DNA of 64,000 nt, taken from contig AP019514.1 of NCBI GenBank assembly GCA_007182875.1, positions 1,922,001 to 1,986,000 of the forward strand, written 5' to 3'. Under the pieces are notes generated by a model. It searched no databases and was not told the origin of the DNA. It saw nothing but the letters and a program-made list of their open reading frames with translations. This stretch comes from Vreelandella sulfidaeris (lineage in GTDB: Bacteria > Pseudomonadota > Gammaproteobacteria > Pseudomonadales > Halomonadaceae). A program made the translations under genes and the position numbers. The stretch's first letter is position 1; each line of letters starts with the position of its first letter. Below, in pieces: positions 15,477 to 26,330 of this stretch.

Positions 15477-15572
15477 TGGTAAACTCCTGAATTAGCAGCG
15501 CTTTTGCTGCAAAGATATTTTCGATCAAATAGCAGGGGAGACAGCGCGACGTTGCGGCCGCGCTGCTGATCA

Positions 15573-16649
15573 CTAAACGGCGATGGGTGCCTTAATAGCG
15601 GGTTGAAAGCTGTAGTCGAAAACGCTGATGTCGTGGAAGGTGTATTCGCTTGGGTCATTTACCTGACGATGAAGCACCACGTAGGGCGAACACTCGACAA
15701 CCTCGCGTGGCAACTGCTCAGCGATCTGGTCAATGTGGTTGGGTAGAGGTGCGCATCGCCGATGGTGTGAATAAACTCCAGCGACTCCATGCCAACGCAC
15801 TTGGCAATCATGTGAGTCAGCAGCGAGTAGCTGGCGATGTTGAACGGCACACCCAGGAAGAAGTCTCCGCTGCGCTGATACAGGTGACAGGACAAGCCGC
15901 GAGTCGCTGGAACCAAGCGATCCAGCAGTTCAGGCGGTATCGAGTCTTTGTTGGTCAGGTGCCCAGAGATAAACAGCTCGACTTCGGCTTCTGTCAGCTC
16001 GCGAGAGTCGTCGCGGTCTATCTGGAAGGCACGCTCACGGGCAATCTCACAACGCTCGGCGTAGGTCAGCTCACGGCTGTAGAACTGGACAAAAGAGTGG
16101 CAGGGCGGTAGCGCTTGCTCTTCGACCACCGACGGATTCCAGGCAGTCAGGATCAGTCGACGCGAGTCGGGATTGGTGCGAAGTTGATGAAGCAGGTCGG
16201 CGATCTGGTCGATCTTCCGCTGTATCGTCACTAAACCTTTGCTGGATCGAAGGCGACTACCTCAAAGCCAGGGTTTTGGCGGCAAAGTCGCTCAGCGTCC
16301 ACTGGTCAACGTTCATTACCCGGGTGTCGTCCCACTTACGCCATTGCACGCCGTATACCGGCCCTAGATCACCATTCTCATCCGCCCATGAGTCCCAAAT
16401 ACCGACCTTGTTCTCTTTCAGGTAAGCGATATTGCCTTCACCACGAAGGAACCAGATCAGCTCATGGATGATCGACCGCAGCTTCAGCTCTTTGGTGGTC
16501 AGCAATGGCAGCTTGTCAGCGGTAATATCGAAGACCATTTGCTGGCCAAACAGGGAAACAGTGCCCGTTCCGGTGCGGTCGCCCTTGGAAGCGCCGAATT
16601 CCAGTATTTGCTCAGCCGTGTTGAGGTAAATATCGTCTGGCAGTTGCAT
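15573..16649 (-). CDS. thyA: Thymidylate synthase, frame broken
   Basis: Makes dTMP from dUMP and methylene-tetrahydrofolate. The start frame has [15 protein letters not shown] (phosphate-binding Arg) and [16 protein letters not shown]; the middle frame has the catalytic Cys in [11 protein letters not shown] and later [11 protein letters not shown]; the last frame has DQIAEQL and ends at 15,573. Slips lie near 16,260 and 15,740. About 358 residues, longer than E. coli ThyA because of an insert of the kind found in many ThyA proteins. It works with the phage DHFR, RNR and MazG-like genes in dNTP supply. Confidence 0.93.
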
Positions 16650-16650
16650 G

Positions 16651-16743
16651 TTAAATTCCTACTATTAGGTTGATGATCGGAGAAATATCAGCAGCGGTAA
16701 GCGTCAACATCACCAAGAACACAACGCCTTTGAGTAAAGTCAC
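16651..16743 (-). CDS. 30-residue hydrophobic peptide upstream of thyA
   Basis: Starts with GTG at 16,743 after a good AAGGA site and stops one base before the thyA ATG. The sequence ([20 protein letters not shown] onward) is hydrophobic along most of its length and could span the membrane once. It may be a leader peptide coupled to thyA or a small membrane protein. Operator copy 8 overlaps its start. Confidence 0.4.
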   Translation of the reverse strand: MTLLKGVVFLVMLTLTAADISPIINLIVGI

Positions 16744-16751
16744 CAATTCCT
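16738..16751. promoter_or_regulatory. Phage operator copy 8 (degenerate)
   Basis: AGTCACCAATTCCT, two mismatches from the consensus. It pairs with copy 9, 33 bases away (about three helical turns), so two repressor dimers could sit on the same face. Confidence 0.45.
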
Positions 16752-16770
16752 TATCCTCGTTAAAAATATA

Positions 16771-16784
16771 AGTAACGTGTGACT
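16771..16784. promoter_or_regulatory. Phage operator copy 9
   Basis: AGTAACGTGTGACT, one mismatch. On the minus strand it is followed by TATATTTTTA, a -10-like element upstream of the thyA operon. Confidence 0.6.
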
Positions 16785-16827
16785 ATTATCGTGGAGCGCA
16801 CTAAGGCACTCCACGTTCTTTAAAGGG

Positions 16828-17616
16828 TTAGTGGGCGGGAACCAGAGAGGTGAGGTCGGCTTTGCTGTAGTTGGGGTTCTTCACCACCTTGCCGTTGTCG
16901 ATGTTCTTCACCACCCAGCGCATATCGTCCATGCGGCGGAACATCAAGCCATCCAGCGAGCCGGTGAAACCTGCACTCTTCATGTATTCATGGCAGGCGT
17001 CTTCGTTTGGAAGAGTATCGGGAAGCAGCTTGCTCATGTTGGAGCGGTGAATCTCAGACATGACCGCCAAAGGATCGGCGCCAGTAACCACTTTCATCGA
17101 GAAAATGAACGACAAAATCAAACCGACGCTTGGCTCGACGGTTGTAAAACTAACTTCACTTTCTGGCAGCTCGTGAGTGGCGTCTTTGGCAATTACGCTT
17201 GTGATTTCAAAGTTCGCCTGGATGAAGACGTTGCGCATCCAGCGCGCCCAGCCACCAGCACTTTCAACCTCGCTCAATGTGTAAGCGATGTCTTCTTCGA
17301 TGGCCATAGAGGCGATAATCTCACTAACGACCTCACCTAAACTTTCGCTGGTCACGCCGCATTCCACGATGTTTCCCAGGGAGAAGTAAATTGAATCGCC
17401 CAGCGCATCGACGACCTCTACCTTGTCGGTCGCCAGACTTGCTTTCGTGCCTTCCAAAAGCTCTTCGAGTAGGTAAGTGTAGCGTTCAACGCCACGACGC
17501 TCAGGCAGCGTCATAGAAGGTTCTACGCCCACCGGATGGCCATAGACTTCGTGGAACTCGCGCACCATCTCAGCAGAACGAACGATGGTATCAACGATGG
17601 ATTGTTTGGTGATCAT
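16828..17616 (-). CDS. MazG-like nucleotide pyrophosphohydrolase
   Basis: Starts at ATG 17,616 (MITKQSIVDT); a longer start at 17,634 has no ribosome-binding site. About 262 residues. The all-alpha NTP-pyrophosphatase signature is present: YLLEELLEG (Glu-x-x-Glu), then VDALGDSIYFSLG (Asp-x2-x-Asp), and a later MSEIHRSNMSKL with NPNYSKADL as in the MazG/PRA-PH group found in phages. Such enzymes hydrolyse dNTPs or alarmone-like nucleotides to monophosphates; a dUTP- or dATP-cleaving role beside thyA is likely. Confidence 0.8.
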   Translation of the reverse strand: MITKQSIVDTIVRSAEMVREFHEVYGHPVGVEPSMTLPERRGVERYTYLLEELLEGTKASLATDKVEVVDALGDSIYFSLGNIVECGVTSESLGEVVSEIIASMAIEEDIAYTLSEVESAGGWARWMRNVFIQANFEITSVIAKDATHELPESEVSFTTVEPSVGLILSFIFSMKVVTGADPLAVMSEIHRSNMSKLLPDTLPNEDACHEYMKSAGFTGSLDGLMFRRMDDMRWVVKNIDNGKVVKNPNYSKADLTSLVPAH

Positions 17617-17705
17617 GTAAACCAGTGACCTCATTTCAGTGTGCTGTCAGTCGTATTGCTGACACTGTCATTTTCCGCTGCGCTGTGTAGGCATAACAGC
17701 GCATA

Positions 17706-17735
17706 AAAGGGCGAAGCTCTGAGGCTACGCCCTTT
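17706..17735 (-). other. Long leader hairpin after operator 10
   Basis: AAAGGGCG (17706-17713) pairs with CGCCCTTT (17728-17735). On the minus strand TTTATGCGCTG follows; a hairpin followed by TTTTCATGCGCTG is also found after operator 7, a shared leader design. Confidence 0.5.
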
Positions 17736-17739
17736 AGTA

Positions 17740-17753
17740 AGTATGCCGTTACT
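17740..17753. promoter_or_regulatory. Phage operator copy 10
   Basis: AGTATGCCGTTACT, one mismatch. It overlaps the last base of the nrdB stop region and precedes the MazG-like gene by about 124 bases. Confidence 0.55.
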
Positions 17754-18912
17754 TATACCTGTATGTCGAGAGCCACTTTGCGAAGTTTTTCCAAGTCAAG
17801 GGTGGGGTTCACTCGACCAAGCAGATACGAGCTAATCTCGGCCTCTGCGGGGCTGCCTGAACGTTGCCGCTGTAGAGGTATTTATTCACCCACTGAACTT
17901 GATGAGGCTCAGCAGTCGGGAACAGGGCAGGGATGCCGCCGCCCAACATCGTTTGGTTGGTGACGTTAGCCAGGAAGCCTTTGATGTGAGAGACGTTCAA
18001 GCCCGGTAACGTGCGTCCATTGGCAAACAAATGTTCCGCCCAAGCCACCTCCTGATCGAAGCACTCTTGGTAAATCTGCGTCACTTCCGGCAGCACCGCA
18101 TCAAAGTCCGCCTTCCACTCAGCGCCTTCCTTGCCGGTGGCAATGGTCTTCAGAACGTCTCCGATCGCCTTACGGTGGAGCGCTTCGTCACGGGCAATAA
18201 AGCGGATGATCTTTGAGTTGCCCGCCATCACGTTCAGCTTTTCCGTAAAGGCGAAAGAACACAGGAAAGACACATAGAACCGCACGCCTTCCAGTGCATT
18301 GACCGCTGCCAGCGCCTTGATGATCAGTCGACGCATCAAGCTGGGGTCGATCATGACCCGCTCATTGCGCGAAGGAACCACATGGTAGCCGTAGCCATAA
18401 ACCGAGTAGATCATGCCGATCTCGATCAGCTCGTCGTAGGCTTGGGTTAATGCTTGAGCGCGATTGATGATGTTCTCGTCGACCACGATGGAGTCAAACA
18501 CTGCCGCAGGGTCAGGGAAGACGTTGCGGATAATGTGGGTGTAAGACTTATCGTGAATCGCCTCGAATGCCGGCCAGACGACGGTAAACGTCTCAAGCTC
18601 AGGGATTGAGATCAGGTGTCCAAACGCAAGCATCGGAGCGCGAGCCTGGACCGAGTCGAGTAGCGACTGATACTTCAGGTTGGCCAAGAAGATATAGCGC
18701 TGGTCTTCTGTAAGGGTGTTCCAAAACTCCAGCTTGTCCCGGCTCAGATCGACCTCTTCAGGACGCCAGAACTGGGCGAACTGCTGGTCAGTTGCCTTAT
18801 CCAAGAAGCGATACTTGACCCGGTCATACCGGGCCACGTTGAGACCTGAACCGAGGAACATCGGCTCAGTGGTTGCATCGACTTGTTTGGCGTTAAAGGT
18901 GGTATAACTCAT
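17753..18912 (-). CDS. nrdB: Class I ribonucleotide reductase beta subunit
   Basis: Provides the diiron-tyrosyl radical for dNTP synthesis. Di-iron ligands are visible: ETFTVVWPAFEAIHDKSYTH (Glu and Glu-x2-His) and RDEALHRKA (Glu-x2-His), and GVRFYVSFLCSF precedes the second half. The frame is open from 18,912 to about 17,870, then a slip in GCAGCCCCGC leads to a normal C-terminus (GRVNPTLDLEKL) ending at 17,753; about 386 residues. The start lies 25 bases after the nrdA stop, so nrdAB is an operon. Confidence 0.95.
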
Positions 18913-18937
18913 CGCTTACTTACTCCTTGGGAGAAAA

Positions 18938-21306
18938 TTAAAGGGCACAGGCGCCGCTATCACAGCCAACTTCGTCATTGGCGATTGCTTCCCACTGCTG
19001 TTGTTTGAGGCTTTCCAGCTCTTCCCTGGCGGATGCCTCGGTGTTCTCTACAGAATGGGATTGAGCCCCTTTCTCAGTTTTTCCTCATCACCCTGGCCAT
19101 CGCGAAGGTTTGAGTAGTAGGCCGTTTTCACACCCCAGCGATAGGCAAGCAGAAGCTCTTCAGTGATGACCTGAAGCGGAATCTGACCGTCAGCGTAGGA
19201 ATCGGGGTTGTAATTGGTATTGGCAGAAATCGATTGGTCGACGAACTTCTGCATGATTCCCACCAGACCCAAGTAGCCACGATTGTTGGGTAACTCCCAC
19301 AACGTTTCGTAGACACCCGCCAGCTCTTCGTAATCCGGCACGATCTGACTGATGGTGATCTCGGCATTGCCTTTAACGGACACCAGCTCACGAGGCGGCT
19401 CGATACCGTTGGTGCTGTTGGACACCTGGCTGGATGACTCACAAGGCATCAATGCGGATAGGGTGCAGTTACGCATACCAAAGCGCAGGACGTTGTGACG
19501 AAGGGTTTCCCAGTCCATGTGCAGGGGGTTCGTCGTGCAGCTCGTCAACGGCTTTCTTGTAATGATCGATGGGCATCAGACCGCGTGAATACTTGGTCGC
19601 GTGGAATCCAGGGGCGACACCGAAACGCCGTGCTAAGTCGACGGAAGCCTCGATCAAGTAATACTGGAATGCCTCCATAAACGCGTGAGTGATGTTGTTG
19701 CCGGAGCCATCGCTGTAGCGAGCGTTGTTCTTGGCCAGCCAGTTGGCGAAGTTGGTGATGCCAATTCCAAGCGGACGATATTTCTTGGTAGCGTTGCGAG
19801 CCGCAGGCACCACGTAATCTTGATAGTCGAGCAGGGCGTCGAGGAAGTTGACCAGCACACGAACGACACGGCGAAGCTGCGCCAGGGATGTGATTTTGCC
19901 CATGTTTACGCCCGCCAAGGTGCAGAGCGACACTTCACCATTGGGATCGTCAACAGTCAGCAGCGGCTTGGTGGGAAGGGTTATCTCCACGCAAAGGTTC
20001 GACTGACGGATCGGGGCGATCTCTGGCAAGAATGAACTGTGCGTGTTGCAGTGGTCGACGTTCATCAGGTAAAGCCGAGACGTCTCGGTGCGCTCTAAGA
20101 GCAACTGTGTGAAGACCTCAACCGCGCTCATGGTCTTCTTGCGGATCGTGGTGCTCTTCTCGGCGTTTTCGTAGAGCTTGATCCACTGTGCGGTGTCAGC
20201 AAAGAAGGCGTCGTAAAGCCCTGGCACTTCATGCGGACTGAACAGGGTGATTTGCTCGCCGTTCTGAAGACGCTGCCACAGGTAGCCGTTGATCTGGAAA
20301 CAGTGATCCATGCGGCGGACTCGGTTCAGCTCAAGCCCCTTGTTGTTCTTCAGAACCACTAGGTTCTCAAACTCCAGGTGCCAGATTGGCCAGAACATGG
20401 TCGCAGATGCACCGCGGATGCCGCCCTGTGAACACGCTTTCACCGATGCTTCGAACTTCTTGGCAAAGGGCACTACGCCAGTGTGATACGCCAAACCACC
20501 GCGCACTTCTGAGCCTTCAGCGCGGATCATTCCCAGGTTGCCACCTAAGCCAGCACGGGCGGCGCCATACAAACTGGCCACGTCACAAGCGGCATTGATT
20601 TCAGCCAAGGAATCACCGGCCTCGACGACCACACAGCTTGAGAACTGACGAAGCGGCGTGCGAACACCACCCCAGATAGGCGTTGGCAAAGAGCCTTCGA
20701 ACGTCGACACCACGTCGTAGAAGTCTTTCACCTGTTGGATTAAATCGTCGCCCTGGTAGCGCGTCGGCAAAACAGCCATGCCAATCAACATAGCGGCGTG
20801 CTGAGGGGCGTCGTAGATGCGACCAGTTACCCGATTCTTGATCAGGTATTTGGTGGTCATCTGCATTGAACCCGCGTAATGGAAGTTCATATCGCGGTCA
20901 GAGCGCACGTAGGCGTTGAGTTCTTCGAGCTGGTCGTCGGTGAAGGGCTCAAGCAATTGCTTGTCGTAGATGCCCGCTTCAATCAGCTTTCGCGTGTGAT
21001 GGGCGAGGTGCGGGTAGTCGTATTGACCGTAGGCTTCTTTGCGCGCCCGGAACATTTCTAACCGACCAGCCACGAGCGAGTAGCTTGGCGATTGGCCAGC
21101 TTCTACCCCGATAAGTTGGGCAGCGGCCTGTGTAACAACGGTGTGCAGTTGAGCGGTAGTGATACCGTCAAAGAGATTGGCTTCGGCGATATTAACGATC
21201 GCCTGGACGCTGGCATTTTCAGCTCACCAACTGCCCAAAAAACGACACGCTCGATCTTTTCTCGATTGAATGGCAGACGGGCGCCGTCGCGTTTAATAAC
21301 GTGCAT
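18938..21306 (-). CDS. nrdA: Class I ribonucleotide reductase alpha subunit, frame broken
   Basis: About 789 residues after joining four frames (slips near 21,210, 19,530 and 19,050). The start MHVIKRDGARLPFNREKI is the ATP-cone; FSSCVVVEAGDSL and NLCVEITLP carry active-site Cys and Cys-x-Glu; the C-terminal CDSGACAL has the redox-relay Cys pair reduced by glutaredoxin or thioredoxin. AGGAAG precedes the ATG, 39 bases from operator copy 11. The breaks in such a conserved enzyme argue for sequencing indels rather than decay. Confidence 0.95.
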
Positions 21307-21344
21307 GAAAATACTTCCTGATGATGGGTGGTGCGTCAATGATA

Positions 21345-21358
21345 AGTAAGTTGTTACT
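21345..21358. promoter_or_regulatory. Phage operator copy 11, nrdAB promoter
   Basis: AGTAAGTTGTTACT, perfect arms. On the minus strand a 17-base stretch containing the operator (GTAAGTAACAACTTACT) separates TAGCTA (weak -35) from TATCAT (-10), so repression would occlude the nrdAB promoter. Confidence 0.75.
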
Positions 21359-21433
21359 TACTAGCTAGGCTTGACAGCATAGAAATATGCCATCAAGCCC
21401 AATATCTTGTGTAAGAAGGGTGGTGCGGCTACC

Positions 21434-22007
21434 TCATGCAGCAGCCTTTAGGAAGGAGGCAATGCGCTGGAACTCTGCGGTGGCCATACCAGCATAGATG
21501 GCTGCGATTGCGTCAGCCATGTGCTCAGCCTTGCCCTCGATCACCGTGGAGACGCCTTTTTCTTCTGCATGGGCCAGGGGCTTCGGGGTGCTTGGCCATT
21601 GCCCAGGCGATCATTTCCTCTTTGGTGGCCGTCTTCTTGCCTACAGAGGTCACTTTGACTTCCGTCGGGGTCACTTCGAAGAACGGAGTGCCTGATGCTC
21701 GAAGTCCGCCCAGAACGCCCACACAGACGCCGTAGGACGCCATTGCTCGTGCGCTCTTGCTACCGACAGGGACTTCGACAAAACACGCCTTAGCGCCTAA
21801 TCCAGCCGTTATAGCGCCTTCATAAAGCTGGCGTGCCACGTCAACATCAGTAGAGTTCTGACGCACCTGTTTACCTTCCAACTTGTTGGGCTGAATGACG
21901 TCGAGGTGGTCGATCGTCAGTGCGCCCGTGTTGAGGTTCAGTAGCCCAACGGCCAATCCCCAATTGCGCAACGATGGGTCTTGGCCCACCACTCGGATGA
22001 TACTCAT
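21434..22007 (-). CDS. RuvC-like Holliday junction resolvase
   Basis: Begins MSIIRVVGQDPSLRNWGLAV: the GxDPSLRNTG-type N-terminus with the first catalytic Asp, as in phage RuvC-like nucleases of the RNase H fold. FVEVPVGSKSARAMASYG holds the second acidic residue. A slip near 21,555 leads to a C-terminal frame with EHMADAIAAIYAG (third acidic cluster) ending at 21,434; about 191 residues. Likely resolves recombination intermediates before packaging. Confidence 0.85.
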
Positions 22008-22015
22008 GGCTTCTC

Positions 22016-22742
22016 CTAAAATTTCAGAACGCCGTAGTTGGGGTTGATGTTGCGAAACTCGGCAACCTCAGCAGCAATTGAGTCGTCGAGTTCGGGAATG
22101 CTAACGTCCTCTTGGCTCGTGTTTACGTTGACCACGCAACCGTCCACCAAGAACGGTAGCTTCAGTTCAGTGAGAATACTTTCGGCGATAATCGAAGGGC
22201 TATGGTTGTTGAAGTTGACATTCATTGGGTGCAGAGAGTCCGAGAGGTCACGACTTATCGCCTGCGGCCAGATGAAGCCAGATTTCCGATACTTATCCTG
22301 CTGGACCCGGCTGATATAGGTCAGAAAGTCTTCCAAATTCCGACCGTCACCCATGCGACCCGAGTAGATGCGCTCTGCGTCATACTCGGTCAGGTAGATC
22401 AACTCGTTACCTCTTGTTCTGACTCCAAAAGCCAATTGCGGTGAATCCCCCTACGCGCAAGTTGGCAGTAATGAACTCAAACCGCTCGATGTCGGAAACC
22501 ATAATGGTCTTTTCGGTAACTGACTCCAGCCAAGGAGTCGACCCTTCCATCGAGGGGCTGTATGTCGAGGCGTCGACTCCAGGCAAGCGATAGATCATGT
22601 GCCGATCTAAGAGAAGGTTTCGGAACTGGTCGTTGAAGAACGGGTATTCGTCGAGCTTAACGCCTAGCATCAGCATCCATTTGAGAAAGCCGTTTGCATC
22701 CACATGTCGACGCTGTGATTCACGGGTTGGTGTATAGGGCAT
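22016..22742 (-). CDS. Hypothetical phage protein, frame broken
   Basis: Two frames (MPYTPTRESQRRHVDANGFL from 22,742; then MAFGVRTRGNELIYLTEYDA to 22,016) join near 22,430 into one protein of about 242 residues. Soluble, mixed alpha/beta, not recognised. It ends nine bases before the resolvase start, so it is probably in the same operon. Operator copy 12 is 13 bases before its ATG. Confidence 0.55.
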
Positions 22743-22754
22743 ATCTTTACCAGA

Positions 22755-22768
22755 AGTAAGCTGTTACT
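22755..22768. promoter_or_regulatory. Phage operator copy 12
   Basis: AGTAAGCTGTTACT, perfect arms, identical to copy 16. It lies 13 bases before the 22,742 start, too close for a normal promoter plus leader. Confidence 0.65.
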
Positions 22769-22809
22769 TACATTATGACGCGCACGTAGAGGCTACGCAC
22801 GCATCTTTG

Positions 22810-23220
22810 CTAGGCCGACCGATACAGAGGGTCGGCGCCAATGAACACTTCTTCGGGTGCCTCCGGCCAATCTCTGCGAATGTCGTCAAAGTCAGCCTCA
22901 TACCAGCAGCGCAAGAAGGCCAGACCGTCGTCGGTTTCGAGGGCGAACTTGATCGCCGCAACACAAGATTCGGTTCCCTGCGTGGCTTCCCCATCAAGGT
23001 CGAAATGTCCCGCCTCCAGCGCCTTCTTGCCTAGATGAGTGATCTGCCATGCTTTGCCCGTCTCCGGGTAACACACGTTGGCCAGCCCGTTATTGCACAG
23101 CGACTTAATGGTTGATCCGTTGGCTCCCACCTTAATCAGGTCAAAGTAGTCACATGGGCCGTCTTTCATTCTCTGAAGCCCGGCGAGCTGCGATGCGGTG
23201 AGCTGTTTTGTTTTGCTCAT
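22810..23220 (-). CDS. Winged-helix-like phage protein with FIGADPL tail
   Basis: From the ATG at 23,220 (MSKTKQLTASQLAGLQRM) 137 residues. The N-terminal 65 residues look like a small winged helix-turn-helix (GSTIKSLCNNGLANV then a hairpin and THLGKKAL). The C-terminal block, FLRCWYEADFDDIRRDWPEA with VFIGADPL, is a short module I associate with several unrelated phage proteins. Function unknown. It starts just after the gp46 stop, within the recombination operon. Confidence 0.6.
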   Translation of the reverse strand: MSKTKQLTASQLAGLQRMKDGPCDYFDLIKVGANGSTIKSLCNNGLANVCYPETGKAWQITHLGKKALEAGHFDLDGEATQGTESCVAAIKFALETDDGLAFLRCWYEADFDDIRRDWPEAPEEVFIGADPLYRSA

Positions 23221-23224
23221 GGTA

Positions 23225-25139
23225 TTAATCCTCAATACGGCTCAGGCCGTGTTCTTTGACGACGGTGATGGCGTCGGAAATGTAATGATTAAGATCGTTA
23301 TGGCTGATGACCAACACGGTGCCGGACTTCGTTGCCTTTTCCTTCATGATCGACATCAGACGCTCAAGACCATTTGAATCCAGGGCGTGGTCAATCTCGT
23401 CGAAGATGAATAGCGGCAGAGACTTGGCCGAACGGGTAGCCACAAGGTCTTGCAAAGCCATTGCTGTCGCGATTCGCACTTTGCGCTTCTCGCCGCCAGA
23501 CAGACCGCCGAACGACTTGGCTCCTTTGGTGTTGGTGACGTGGATCGCAAACTTATCGCGCAGCTCACCGGCTTTAGTCGCACTGATCGTTTGCCACGTA
23601 GCGGTGATCTCGCCTTCGGATAACTGCCCCAGGTAGTGACCGGTGCGGTCATTGAGAATGGGGGTGACGTGGTCGAGGATATGCGCTCGCACCCCGGACG
23701 TTCCCAGCACCTCGACAGCCAGGTTAGCGACACTAAGGCGACGCTCGACTTCGCTCATTTTGGCCACTTCGCCAGTGCGATCAGCCACCAGCTTCTCGAT
23801 TGCCTCTTGCGTCTCAGCCAGCATCTTGGCGTAGGGGCTGGTTTCAGCCTGGATACGCTTAAACTCTGCGATTGCTGACTCGACTTGTCGCTTGAGCCCC
23901 GATGCGCGTGCTAAATCGCTATCAACAGCAGCCATCAGACTTCGAATTTCGCGTTCTAAGCTCGTTTCGTCTGCAATGCTAGTCATCGCATCTTCGAAGT
24001 TGGTAAGCGTCTCCTGAGCGATTTTTAAGCGTTCCCGCGTATCTTCCATCTTCGTCTGCAAAGACTTGTATTCAGCGACGGCTTCCGTGAGCGACTTTTT
24101 TGCGGAGAGCGCGAGCGTCTTCCAGGTCGTTCTCGTGATAAGGCTTGCCACATTCGCCACACGGCTTGCCAGCCAATTCACCCACTTCCTGATAGGCTTT
24201 CTTACCAGCCTTGACTCGCTCACCGGAATAACGAATATCCGTATCGAGACTGGCGATTTGGCGATCTATCGTGGCGACTTTGGCTTGTAGGTCTTTCTGA
24301 ACGTCGCGCTCTTTGCCAGTGGCATCGATGCGCTTACGCACTTCAGCAAGGCGCTTATCCAGTTCCTTCTTGCGATCCTGAATAGACTTCACATCGAGGG
24401 CATCAAACTGACCCTTTAGATCAACGGCGTCTTTTTCACCGTCTCAGCTTTGGCTTTCTGGTCAACATGCCACTGCTTATTGGCCTCTTCGTAGCGGGTG
24501 AGCTGTTCACGCTGTCCCTGAAGGCGAATATCTAGCTTCTCGATGGCGGTTTGCTGCAATTCCGCTTCGCGTTTTACCAAGTTGGCTTTTTTCGCGCTGA
24601 AGTTTATACGCCTCATTGAGTCGATCGATGCCCGCCGCTTCCTCAACCAGCGCTTTCAGTTCCTTGTCAGTGCGCATCGGAAGGTCGGGCATGGCCTCCT
24701 GTCCCGCGTAAACCGAGTTGGCGAACACCGACTCAGACGATCCGACGATCTTATTGACCAGCTCTTGGGTCTGCTTATCGGTGCCAAGCGTAATGTCCGT
24801 GCCGTTATGCTCAACGGTCAGGCGATTCTTGCCCTTGCTGTGCTTACGGTGCCGGGTGACGAGGTAAACGTCTGCGTCATCCTTGATGGTCAATATGACA
24901 CGGCACTCTTTGCCAGCAGCGTCATTGATCACATCGTCGGTGCCCACGCCACGCGCTGTTTTGCCGTAGAGGCACCAGAACACGGCGTCCACCAGGGAAG
25001 ACTTACCGGCACCGTTGGAACTGGCCCCGCCATTCTCTAAATTCTTTCCCTGAATCAGCATCAAGCCGCGATTGGCCAGGGAGACTTCCGCTTCACCAAT
25101 GGAAAGGAAGTTTTCGATCTGTAGGTGATCAAACTGCAT
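23225..25139 (-). CDS. gp46/SbcC-like recombination ATPase, frame broken
   Basis: An SMC/Rad50-type ATPase of about 638 residues in four frame pieces (slips near 24,600, 24,420 and 24,100). The head starts QFDHLQIENFLSIGEA with Walker A GASSNGAGKSSL, followed by a Cys-x2-Cys zinc-hook-like CGECGKPY in the coiled coil and, at the C-terminus, the signature LSGGEKRKVRIA and Walker B LPLFIFDEIDHAL. With gp47 it resects DNA ends for recombination-dependent replication, as in T4. Its start overlaps the gp47 stop by 11 bases. Confidence 0.92.
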
Positions 25140-26216
25140 GGTCGACCTCCGCTAAAGTTGTAAGCACGGCGGCGTTCACATCGGCCTTGAGGTCGGCATC
25201 AATGGAGCTGCTTGCGGAAATGAAATGGGTAACGCTGTCTTCGAGGCGATCCAGGCTGGTCTTCGCTGCGCCCTTGCGGGTGACTGCCTTTTCCTTACGA
25301 ACTGGCAGGATCAACGCAGCGGCAGCACCAAGCTCGTCGACTAACAGCTCGCGGTAAGCCACGACCTCTTTGTCTTCGTCGATTTCAATCCGAGCCCGAA
25401 CGTAGTTGCCCGCGACACGGTCGGCGTCATCGACCTCTATGTCTTCCATATCAATGAACTTCGGTGCGTCGGTCTCGAAATGCTGAACGTCGCTGACGGT
25501 GCCCTTGTCTTGGACGATCAGGTAGCCCGCCTTGCTATTAACGTCGCCCCAGTTTTGATGCGTCAGCGCGCCTACAGAGAACACGCCAGGACGAACGCGC
25601 TTGAAGTTGTGGTAGTGACCAACGAAGACGTTCTTGAAGCCAAAGCAAGCCAGCACGTCTGGATCGATACCGTGATCCGGTAAGCCAGGGATGATCTCGT
25701 TGACGGGGCGTGGATCATCAGCGTCACTTCCTCCGCCTTAACCCCAAAGCGAGCAGGTGCCTCCTTTAGCCACGCTTCGATGGTCGCCAGCAGGTCTTTC
25801 TGCTTCGCGTGCCAGGGGATCATCAAAACGTTGTGGACTGGCTGAAAGAAGGGCTCATCCGAAACAACAGTGATGCCATCGCCAGTCAGGGCAGTGCCCG
25901 AGTTGCCGATACGATTGGAGTTTTCGAATTCAAGGTCGTGGTTTCCGGCCAGGGCAAAGATCGGCATGCCTAACTCTTCAGCGATTTCTTTGAAGAGGTC
26001 AGCAACCGGATTAAGCACTGACGGAGCCACACGACCGCGGACATGGAAGATGTCGCCGCAGTGATAGAGTGCGGTGCATCCGGCGTCCTTCATGTGAACC
26101 GCTGCTTTGCGCGTTTCATCCATGGCGATCTGAAGACGGGAGTTGATCAACCCGTCCTGTTTCGCAAAGGCAGTGAAAGGGTGGTAGTGCGTGTCGGAAA
26201 TTATTCCAAATTTCAT
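25129..26216 (-). CDS. gp47/SbcD-like nuclease, frame broken
   Basis: Calcineurin-like phosphoesterase: MKFGIISDTHYHPF (metal Asp and His), CGDIFHVRG, LAGNHDLEF and, after a slip near 25,690, FVGHYHNFKRV give the full set of metal-binding motifs of the Mre11/SbcD family. About 362 residues. Partner of the overlapping gp46 gene. The ATG is 12 bases from operator copy 13. Confidence 0.93.
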
Positions 26217-26227
26217 GTTAATACCTA

Positions 26228-26241
26228 AGTCAGTTGTTACT
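26228..26241. promoter_or_regulatory. Phage operator copy 13
   Basis: AGTCAGTTGTTACT, one mismatch, 12 bases before the gp47 ATG. On the minus strand it is followed by TTAGGTATTAAC-ATG. Confidence 0.65.
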
Positions 26242-26330
26242 TACTACTACAGGCAAAATTGTAAGCCCATAGTCTCGAATCAAACGCACCTCATCGGCAG
26301 CGTATTGATTAGCGTTGACCCGCAGGTCAC

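Noticed and set aside
15573-16649. Intron or intein in thyA, as in T4 td
   Set aside because: The pieces overlap and abut without extra sequence; only one-base slips separate them.
18910-18925. Operator copy before nrdB (CGCTTACTTACT)
   Set aside because: Only one arm is recognisable; nrdB is probably transcribed from the nrdA promoter.
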